Origin: Pyropia yezoensis
Taxonomy: Eukaryota > Rhodophyta > Bangiophyceae > Bangiales > Bangiaceae
Assembly: GCA_009829735.1 (NCBI GenBank)
Contig: CM020620.1
Location: 8,448,545-8,512,544, forward strand
Direction: 5' to 3'
DNA: 64,000 bases
The first letter of the stretch is position 1. Each line of letters opens with the position of its first letter. The position numbers and the translations under genes are program-made. Shown here in pieces: positions 52,337 through 61,329 of this stretch. The notes beneath the pieces were generated by a model. That model ran no database searches and was not told the origin of the DNA. It saw nothing but the letters and a program-made list of their open reading frames with translations.

Positions 52337-54575
52337 ATGGACCGCCGGGCGGTACGGCCGCGCAACAGCGGCGGCCGCTTTGTGATGCTCACCCCCGAGC
52401 AGCGGGCGGCGCTGCTCGCCGCCGCGGGGCCCCGCGTGTGCGCCCGGTGTGGCACCACGTCGACGACGCAGTGGCGGTTTTGGGTGCCGCCGCCGCCGCC
52501 GCCGCCCCCACCGCCGCTGGCCGCGCCGCCACCACCACCACCCGCCGGCGGTGGGGGGGGGGTCGGCGGGGGGGGGGGGCCGATGGGCTCCTCCTCCGCC
52601 TCGTCGGCGGGTAGCCGTAGCGGCGGCAGCTCGAGTACAGGTACGTGGACGGAAAGCTTGGTGCAGAGGTGCGGGCTCGGCCGGCGCCGGTGGGCAGGGG
52701 CGGGGCGCACCCGTTGCGAGTGGCGGCGAGTCGGAGGCGTGGCTAAAAGGGCGGACCCGTGCGGCAGCTGGCCCGCTGGGCCCAGGCAGCAGACCCCCAC
52801 CGTCGGGAAGCTCTGACTGACACATCCCGCGTCGAGATTCCTCTGTCCTTCCCCCGCTTCCCCCCGTCGCTCCACGATGTCCATGCGTGTCCCCGTCGGG
52901 TGTATGGGCAGGCGACGGCCGGGGCACCCCCCCCTCCCCCCTCCCGCGGGGCGGCCCCCCCCCCGCCCCCCACCCGCCCCGCGTCCTCCTCTGCAACGCC
53001 TGCGGCATCAGTCTCAAGCGCCGCACCCGCCGCACCATCAGCGCCCCCGGCGGCGGGGGGGGAGGGGCCGCCGCGGCGGCCGCCGCGTCCCCCCCCGCCA
53101 CGCCGGACATCCGCAAGCCCCGGGTGGCCGCCGCCCGCCGGCGGGCGGCCTCGTCGGCGGCCGCCGCGCTGGCCGCCGCTGCCGCCGCCACGTCGGGGCG
53201 GGCGCCGGCGGTGGCGCCGCCCCCGCGGGGGCGCGCCGCCCCGGGCTACCGCCCGGGCCGGGCGGTCAGCGGGGGGGGGCGGCCGGCCAGCGGCGGGCGC
53301 GCGCCAGCGCTGGCGCTCCCACGGTGGGGGGCGGCCCCCCCTCGGCCGGCGGCGGCGGCAGTGGCGGCACCACCGGCGGCGGCGCCGCTGAGTATTGCCA
53401 GCCTCCTTGCCGACGACCGCCGGTGCTACTACAGTGACCTGGGCGTCAGCGCCGCCGCGGCCGTCGCGCGCAGCGTTGACGCTGACGCTGTTGGCAGTTG
53501 GGGTGGTGGCAGTGGCGGCGGCAGCAGCGGCGGTGGTGGTAGCGGTGGTGGTGGCGGTGGTAGTGGTGGCGGAGGTGGTGGCGGTGGTGGTGGCGGTGGT
53601 GGCCGTGGCGTTGGCGTCGCGCCGCCGCGGTCGCCGGCGTCGCCTTGGCCGCCGGCGGCCGGCAGTTGGGATTGCCCTGGCGGCGACGGCGACGGCGGTG
53701 GTGGTGGTGGGGGCGGACGCAGCACTGGCAGTGCGCCGCCGCCGTCGCCGCGGGTGGCGGGGTCGCTGTGGCAGTCGGCGACCGGCAGGGGTGATGACTG
53801 TCGTGGCACCGGCGGCGGCGGCGGTGGTGGGGGTGGTGGTGGTCGCGGCGGCATTGGCAGCGTGCCACCGACGCGGTCGCCGCGGGTGGCGGCCTCGCCA
53901 TGGGCACGCGCGCCCGTGGTGCGGCGGCCCGCCCGCTGTGGGGTGGTTGGGGTCGCTCCCGCCGGGGCGACGACGGCGGCGGCGGCGGCTGCAGTGGTGA
54001 CGGCGGAGGCGGCGCCCACTCTGACATCAGCCCCACCGCCGCCGCCGTCGCCGCGGCTTCCCACCTTGCAGCGGCTGCCCCCCCTACCTCTGCCGTCGCC
54101 GCGCCTCGCGTCGTGCCGCGGCGGCGGCAACGGCGACAGCGTCGACGGCAGCGGCGGCGGCTGCGGCGGCCGCGGCGGCCGCAACGAGGCGACGCCGCCC
54201 CACAGTGCCAGCGGATGGGCACCCGTGCCGCCACCGCCACTGCGGCCGTCCCCGCCGCCGCCGTCCCTGCCCGACCGGGTCAGCGGCTATGGCGGCTTTG
54301 GCGGCTTCGGCGGCACCGCCGGCGCGTCAGCGGCAGCCGCCATTGCGGCAGCCGCCGCCGCCGCGACCGCGTCGACCCGCGGGCGGGCGGTGATGCCGCC
54401 CGCCCCGCTCCTTCCCCCCGCGCCCCCCCGGCCGGTGTTGGCGCCGCTGCAGTACGCGCCGCGGCGACCGTACGTGCCGCCGGCGGCGCCGGCGCTGTCG
54501 CCGGCGGCCATGGCGGCGGTGTGGCAGACGCCGCCGCCGGGGGAGGGGCGGCTGGCACCCCCACAGTGGCGGTGA
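52337..54575 (+). CDS. GATA-type zinc-finger protein, two exons
   Basis: Read as join(52337..52640, 52912..54575), 655 residues; donor GTACGT, acceptor TGGGCAG, phases agree. Exon 1 (ATG 52337, MDRRAVRPRNSGGRF) contains PRVCARCGTTSTTQWRFW, the first half of a GATA finger (CxxC, then TxQWR). Exon 2 gives RVLLCNACGISLKRRTRR, the second half. Together they form C-x2-C...C-x2-C, but with this splice the loop holds about 90 Pro/Gly residues instead of the usual 17-20. A donor just after TGG (GTGCCG) joined to a later acceptor could restore a normal loop. The remaining 580 residues are Ala/Gly/Pro/Arg low complexity, including polyGly about 53520-53610. Expected role: nuclear DNA-binding regulator at GATA sites; the target is unknown. 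Confidence 0.65.
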
Positions 54576-55709
54576 GGCGGGGTGAACGGCTCGCCTACGT
54601 GCTCTAAACGGCGGAAGAAAGAAGGACCGGAGGGGGGAGGGGGAAGCGCCGTCTCCACCCCACCATGGCCGGGGTGTGCCGGCATGTATGACTGCCCGTG
54701 TGCCCCTCCAAGCCGGCGTTGACCGTTCCCAAACGAATTTCGGGTGGCGGGCGCAGGGGAGCACCGCTGCGGGGGAGCACACCCTTTGAATGAGGCACGT
54801 ACAAGCCCGACCAGGAAGCTGGGGGGGGGGCAACGTCGAACGTTTGGAGAGGGAGTGGGAGGAGTGGGCTGTTGCGTGCTGGGTGGCGGCGGAGGGCTGA
54901 GGCGTGGCGGCCGCGGCACGAATGCCGAGACAGGCGCCAATCCCGGTGCTGAGCGGACAGCCAGAGCGTCGGCCGGGGTCATGGCCGGGACGCGGCTGGC
55001 GCAGTGTCCACCCGGCCTATATTAAACGATGGGGGGGGGAGAGGTGCAGAAACACACCCAGATTGTTCAGACCCATCGTGGGGCCATACGCCCCGCCCAA
55101 CAGCCAATGCGGGGTTGCGCGGCAGCCTAGAGCGCGTCAAGGGGGGGCGCCACCAGTGTGGGAACGCGAGGAATCAACAAGGTAGGCATAGCCTCCGCCG
55201 CACGAGCGCGCGCGCGCGCTGCAGCGGGACTCCCATCATTAAGGTCGTGTCTAGACAGAACGCGAGGGGGGGGGATCACCCGCGCACCGCGGGGGCCTTG
55301 TTGACGAGAAGAAGAGGGATAGGTACATGCAGGGCAGCCGCCGCCTGCGGCCGCTGGCGAGCATCCAGTCGGCACCACCGACCAGGGGGACAAGCAGCGC
55401 GCACGAATGGGGGAAGGGGTGCACCCCATCACGAGTTTCTGTGGAGAAAGGCATACCCATAGTCCAATAGCTGGGCCGAGGCGACACCCACGTCAAGGCG
55501 GCAGGGAACCAGGGCAAACAGGAACACACAAGGGGGCACTTGTCAGCACCACGCACACAGCCCGCCACGTGAACGCACTGGACGCAGGCCAGCCACCAGC
55601 CCAAATGATCCGCACCCGCGCAAAATACAAAAAAAAAAGTGGGCCAAGCACGCAGGCCGAGTTCAGACCCCACACATGCATCAGCTGCCCCGCAAAGAGC
55701 CGTACGTAC
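54576..55709. other. Region between the GATA-type gene and the thioredoxin-fold gene
   Basis: 3' flank of the GATA-type gene, then the unresolved 3' end of the minus-strand thioredoxin-fold gene. A candidate further exon starts after TTTCTCCACAG (minus strand, near 55451) with an open frame to 55127, but its translation is not family-like. An A-run lies at 55630-55637. Confidence 0.4.
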
Positions 55710-56880
55710 CAAGGGTAATGCCCGCACTAAAGCCGTGGCGGCCACAAACGTCACCGCATTGGCCTTGACCGCCGCCATGCGTTCCTCCTTGGACGGCCGG
55801 CCGCCACCCCCCCCCCCCATGCCGGGGCCCGCAGGGCCGCCCGCGCCCATGGTGCTGCCCCCATTCCCCGCGCCCGCCGCCACCGCAGACGCAAACTGCG
55901 CCAGCACCGCCGCGAGCTGCTCCATGTCGGGGCCCTCAAAGCGGTGCACCGGCCGGGTCGCCAGGTGGAACACAAACGTGGGGGTGGTGCCTGTGGTGGA
56001 CACCGCCACAGCAGCGGCCAGCTCAGAAGCGGTGGTCACATCGACCGAGAGAAAGACTGCGAGCGCAGCGTAGCGCACTGACATGGCCGCATAGGTGGAG
56101 GACACCGCCTCCGTGCCAATCGCACCGCTGTGGGGAGCCATCCGCAGAGCAGGGACAGAGGCACGGAGGGCAACGCGGCACACGAAAAAAAAGCCAGTAT
56201 GAAGGGCAAAACAGAGAGCGATACGGCATGGCCAAGCACAGTCATACAACAGGATGAGACGTCAGGACAACGCGATGCGCGAGACGACAAAACACCCAGC
56301 AAGGGTAAAGGCTCCTCCAGCAGGCGAGCAAAGAGCTCTCGAGGGCAATAAGGTAATACCGGCCCGCACACAACGTACCTCCCATGATGAAAGTGGACAA
56401 CCACCTGGACATGCAAAAATACAGGAGGCGTCGGCGCAAAGACACCGCGGGACGAACACACGCCGCAGGGACACCAGCCATGCAGACAAAAAAAACCAAC
56501 TGCACGTCAGAGACGACCAGGCGTGCGACGTGACATTGGCTACAAAGCCCCACGACGACTCAGACCGGAGGGTTCCACCCAGCGAGCACCCCGTCGCCGC
56601 CACTCCCCACCCCCCCCACCGCGGACTGGATCCGGAAGCTGCCCCCGCCGCAGCCCCACAGGTCCACGAGTACCCACGAAGCACCCCAGACATCAAAACA
56701 GCACTCCTCCCCCCCCAGCTCACAGCCGCGCCAGCATCGTGCCCACATCCGCGCGCCCCCTGACCCGCCGTTCCCCTCCCCCTCCACCCCCCCCCCAGCC
56801 AGGACACGTACCAGCTTCTCTCCAGCAGAGAGCAACGCGCCCCGAAAGGCGGGAATGGATGAGACAGTGTGAACTGTCAT
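55710..56880 (-). CDS. Thioredoxin-fold protein lacking the CxxC, at least three exons
   Basis: Exons read as complement(55710..56127, 56379..56404, 56812..56880), 171 residues so far; the 3' end is not resolved because exon 3 ends at a GTACGT donor. Exon 1: ATG 56880, MTVHTVSSIPAFRGALLSAGEKL. Exon 2 is 26 nt and gives VVVHFHHG. Exon 3 continues GAIGTEAVSSTYAAMS, AVFLSVDVTTASELAAA, GTTPTFVFHLATRPVHRFEGPDMEQLAAVL. This follows the thioredoxin order VVxFxA-WCGPC...VDVD...PTFxFF...GAD, but the active-site WCGPC is replaced by HHGSGAIG, so no dithiol chemistry is expected. A Gly-rich linker and GRPSKEERMAAVKANAVTF lead to a hydrophobic stretch (VAATALVRALPL). Phases agree at both joins (69, 26, 418 nt). 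A binding or adaptor role is inferred. Confidence 0.7.
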
Positions 56881-58428
56881 CGTGCAACAGGGCCGCCTCG
56901 GTATGCCGCCACACACACCGCACCGACGGCCGGGGCGGGCTGGCCGGCGGGCAGTGATAGCGACGGTCGGATGAGGGGGAGCCGTGTCCCGTCGCCGCGG
57001 ACGGTCCCCCAACGCGCATGCAGCGTCGGCGGGCCCGGTGACTGGTATTCGCGCTCCATTTTGCACGCTTTCCTGCTTGGGGGTGGTCCACTGCGGCCCA
57101 GGGAATGGCCGTCGGCGCACCAATTGCAAGGCCATCATGCGATACATAGCAAGAAGCCGCCGATCAAATTCCAGTGGAACGAGGACACCCTTTGCCAATG
57201 AGGGGGGCCAACGTGGCTGGAGTGCTAAGTACCTATCTAGTAGGCAACATGACACATTGTGTGTCTTCTCAATCTCTGTCCGTGTTGGACTGAATTATTA
57301 GCGAAGGTTATACCGACTCGCCACGGAACCGCTGCACGCTAACGCGAATCGATTGGTCCACGTAATGGCCGCAATAGCAATATCAAATTCATCCTGACCA
57401 CACGTTGGACCGGTGGGGCTCGAGTGGCACGATGCGCGGACCCGTCGGCGGTGTCCAGCGGGCTCATCGGGGCAGCCTTGCGGTGCCCACCTACTTGGTG
57501 TGTACGAGCGGCCTCGTCGGCGAGAGGAAGAGGTAGGACTGGGGGTGGGGGGTCGACCGCTGAGCCGGGGGGGGGGGCGGCTGCGGCTTGAGTAGGGGCA
57601 GCTTTGACCCTGCGGGGGGTTGCCGCTGCCGCGGGGGGGGGGGGCAGCCTCCGCAGGGGATGGAGCTGACACTGGTAGTCGCTGACGGGGAGGGCGAGGC
57701 CGCGGCTGGGCGTGGGGCGGCCGCTGCTTGGTGGGTTGGGCGGCTTCATCTGAGAGTGGGCAGGTTGCTGCCTGTGGGCGAACGGCGCCTCCCAGGGGGA
57801 GGTGGCTACTGTCAGGGGTGGGGCGGCCGCTGGAGGCGGGGAGAAGGTCCTCTGTAGTTCCTGCCTGGGGGGGGCGGCGGCTGTCGTTTGATGGGCGGCA
57901 ACTGTCGGGGAGAGAGTAGCTGTTCCTAATGAGGTCGGGGAGTTGGTGATTGGGCACGGTGGCTGCGGGCGGCTAGGGGCGCCTGGTGGGTGGCCACTAC
58001 CCTGCTTAGGGGGCTGCTCTTGCTAGAAGCGGGGAGGCCGCTGGTGGCTGGGGGCTGGCAAAAAAAAGCCAGCGGGAGACAATGAAACAAAATCCAGAAA
58101 AATGACAAAAAAAAACAAAAAACGCGAAGCAGGACTCCGGTCCCCTACGCAGTCGCAGCTGCAGAGGCCCTCTGCATTGCACACACGCACACAAACGCAA
58201 GAATAGCGTACAGTCACCCACCGGGGGCGCCGCGGAAGCGGTGCCATGTTCAATGGCCGCTACAGGCACAAAGCGGCCAGCCGCCGCAGGAAGCAGGGGG
58301 GCGCGTACCCCCGGCGACGGCGGCGCAGCGTCGCCGGCGGGTGGAGGGGGACCCACGGCCCGCCACATGGGAGAAGGAGACTCAAGTAGGGGGGGAGGGG
58401 TGGGGCACGCTCCGCACCGCGCCGCCGC
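56881..58428. other. Intergenic with degenerate GC-rich repeats
   Basis: No supported gene. 57540-58020 has degenerate repeats around GGGGCGGCCGCTG with spacing of tens of bases. A minus-strand open frame (57298-57957) through them is Pro/Arg/Ser-rich and weak. An A-rich stretch at 58058-58125 may be the 3' flank of the LRAT gene. Confidence 0.4.
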
Positions 58429-59536
58429 TCACGACTGGCCGGGGCCGAAGAGAAGCCGGCCCACGCGTGGGGAGAATGCCCGGATACGACTCTGGACATC
58501 ATCCACCTGCCGGGAGCAGGCCGTGCCCGTCTGGGCCCAGCGAGCAACTGCCGAGGCCGTTTGGGCGCCGCAGCACCGGGGGGGAGGGTGACAGGGAGTA
58601 GGCGGGCATCATGGTTTCGCGGAGGGAGGTTAGTCAGTAAACACAGAAAAACGTTGCACTCACAAAAAAAGGAAAAAATCGGACAGGACAGGGACAGGCG
58701 AAGAAGCAATAGGGACAAGAGCGAGAATGGCACGATGGTGCACCACCGCGGGGACCCACACCCGCCAACGTACAATGCTCGCAATTGTTCCACCTGAGGG
58801 GGGGGGGGGGGGACCCCTTCTTCCCCACTTTGGTCAGGGCCCTGTCCTTGACCTGCTCAAGGGTGTACCTAGCAAGGCCTTCGCCCCGCTCCGGCGTGAC
58901 AATGAACACCCCGTCCAGGCTGCCGCCGGGTGGGAGGAACTGGTCAATCGGGGTGACGCGAATGCGCAAGAAGCGGATTTACCCAGCAACTCTCCAGCGT
59001 CCGGGGAGGAGGGGGGCACGTACTACCACCACGCAACAGTACCGCAAACAAGGATAGAGAGGGACCAAAAGTGCAGAGCGAGAGTGCCATCAAGTACTGG
59101 AAAGAAATGGGCATCATCGCCACCAGGGCTGGTCCGTCAGAAATGCGCCCCCGTCGGTGGGGGCACGCCCCCCGCCACCCAGCTTAGGGGAAGTAGCACA
59201 GCCAGAGTATCAACCGATCCTCCTCATGTGTCCCCCCACGCCAGCCCCTCGACTACACATACCCCAGTGCACCACCGCCCGCTCCGCGCACACCTCGTGG
59301 CCCGTGTAGTTGTGGCCAACAAAGACGGCGAAGTGGTCGTAGCCAGAGCCGTTCGCCGACGACGAGGCCACGGACGTGCCGTCTCGGCGGATGACCAGCA
59401 CGTGGCCAGGCTTCAAGTCTTTGAGACGCCGCAACGGGATCCGCTGCTCGGCTACCTGCCCCCTAAAGACGCGATTGTAGAAGCGTCGGCCGGGCCCATC
59501 GTTGGCGGCGCCCGACGGCCGCCCATTCGACGCCAT
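58429..59536 (-). CDS. LRAT-domain (NlpC/P60-like) protein, at least three exons
   Basis: First exon complement(59263..59536): ATG 59536, MASNGRPSGAAND, then LKDLKPGHVLVIRRDG and SGYDHFAVFVGHNYTG (the catalytic His region), ending AVVHW at a GTATGT donor. Middle exon, ending 58774: IRVTPIDQFLPPGG, LEQVKDRALTKVG, then SPPPPLRWNNCEH with the catalytic Cys; a GTACGT donor splits the next codon. Last exon complement(58429..58547), after CGGCAG: completes Phe and gives ARWAQTGTACSRQVDDVQ, to a TGA. Joined, NNCEHFARWAQTG is the NCEHF active site of lecithin:retinol acyltransferase-like proteins. The start of the middle exon is unresolved: the frame has a TAA at about 58973 and no clean acceptor just after it. 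Known relatives are thiol acyltransferases or phospholipases acting on membrane lipids. Confidence 0.75.
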
Positions 59537-61329
59537 TGGCAGCCTGGGTCCTGGGCCGGTTGAGGTGCAGCACACTCGGCAGCGGGTGGGGTGTCGGCGC
59601 GGCCGCGGGGGCGCGACCTGCGCGACTGGCGGCTGCGTGCGCGCGGGACGGGTCGTGACGACGGTGGGTTGCAGTGCACACGCCAGGCTGATTTCCCTTT
59701 GTATCGGGAGTGTGGGCCCCCTGGTGGGCCCCCCCGGGAGATGGACCCTTGTGGGGCAGGTGGCGCGGCCTCTGCTTGCCGTGGTCCACTCCGCGGAGTG
59801 GATCACAGCAAGCAGCGCAGCGCCGTCTAACGCAGAAGCGTGCTGGCATCGGATTTGGGCAGTGCACGGCGTCTGCGAACCGCTGCAGCTCATGTAAATC
59901 CCTCTCACAGGGCCCATACGCTGCGGTTTTTTCGTAGCGCCTCGCACTCCGCGTGCAAGCCCCGTTCGCAGCACTTTTCAGGAAGTGCCTTCTCGTAGTC
60001 ATCAGGGCCATGTGGTCAGGCACCTGTTCATCGTCTTAGATGTCACTACATAGTAGAGGCAACGCGAACGGGGCTTGCACGCGAAGTGCGAGGCGCTTCG
60101 AAAAAACCGCAGCGTATGGGCCCTGTGAGGGGGATTTACACGAGCTGCAGCGGTTCGCACACGCCGTGTACTGCCCAAATCCGATGCCAGCGCGTTTCCG
60201 GGTTAGACAGCGCTGCGCAGAGGCAGCATCGCCTGCGCGATTCCGCGAGGAGAGAACACATGTGACAGGGACGAGGGGGGGGACTGGCCACTTGACACTC
60301 CCGTCATCAGTGAGTCTGAACCTGTCCACCCTCGTGCGGTGCCCCCATGCGCCACCAGCACAGCGGCCGTCAAGCAACAATGCACGGCAGCTCACCGCAC
60401 AGCAATGTCAATCCTTGGCATGGAAGGAAGCCACTAGACGGGTGGGTGCAGGTGGGACGCCCATTCTGGTCTGGAAGTGGGGATAGGTGGCGTGGGAGCC
60501 AGCGCACGCGTGAGGGCCCGTTTTCTTCCTCGTCCTCTCTTTCCTGTGTGGCCAGTCCGGCGTCGCTTGTATTTATTTATTCTCGTCGGGCTTGTTCTCT
60601 ACTTCCTTCTCGCCAGACCCACAGCCGCCACGCGCCTCCGCTCCCAGCGACCCCCTCCGCCACGATCCCCCCGGGTTATATCTGGAGGTGAGGCGAGACT
60701 GCGATCCCCTGTGCCAGGTCAGGACGACACCTACGCGAGGCAATCGCCGGTGTCTGCTCCTCTTCTTTGCTCAGCCTGAGGCTGCAACCGCAGCTGAGGC
60801 CCAACGTGACGCAATCGCCTTTGATGAACATGATCGGGAGGTAGCTTTGGCGCAGTACCATAGATGCGCATTGTAGGCTCACCTTTCTCTCTGTGCTGTA
60901 CTAAATCCACACAGGCACCATGCCGCCCGAGAGCCCCCGAGCAACATTGCTGTCATCAGCTCCCTGGGCGCCTACTGCGGGTTCACACGAAAGGCGCGCC
61001 GAGCAGCGGGGCCACACACCTCGCCCTACCCGCTGGCGCTGGCGGGCGACGACGGGCGGCAGAGGCGCACAAGCTGTGGACGAACACACAGGTCCCTGTC
61101 CATACAGCCCGTGCACGTCTGTTGGGCCCCGTGTGGACGCACCGCGCTGTCGTGCGCGACATCCCCCCCAGACCCCCCCGGCAAACGACACATGGAATAC
61201 ATAGATGTCACACTGTACACGCGCGTCGGTGGCCACCCCCTCGTCCACGCCCACCCCTACCCCCCAAGCTCCTCCCCCAACCCCCCAAAAACAAAGAAAC
61301 AACAACCAAAGCAGACCGGCGCGGGTCGG
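59537..61329. other. Intergenic containing a fold-back repeat
   Basis: Holds the inverted repeat at 59815-60235 and an 18-bp perfect palindrome, TCCACTCCGCGGAGTGGA (59785-59802). The rest (60240-61329) shows no recognised gene; its end is the 3' flank of the minus-strand GRAM-VASt gene. Confidence 0.45.
59815..60235. repeat. Inverted repeat, arms about 150-160 bp, spacer about 80-100 bp
   Basis: Left arm about 59815-59965, right arm about 60062-60230. Both can be read (left on minus, right on plus) as nearly the same translation (TAAYGPCExDLHELQRFA, CPNPMPARF), with scattered substitutions and small changes. This could be a fold-back transposable element or two inverted fragments of an old gene. 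No terminal duplication was identified. Confidence 0.65.

Noticed and set aside
55127..55450. Fourth exon of the thioredoxin-fold gene
   Set aside because: The acceptor TTTCTCCACAG is good and the phase is possible, but the translation is low complexity and unlike relatives; left unassigned.
57298..57957. 219-codon Pro/Ser/Arg-rich frame on minus
   Set aside because: Follows degenerate GGGGCGGCCGCTG repeats; no motif, no splice or promoter support. Kept only as a repeat note.
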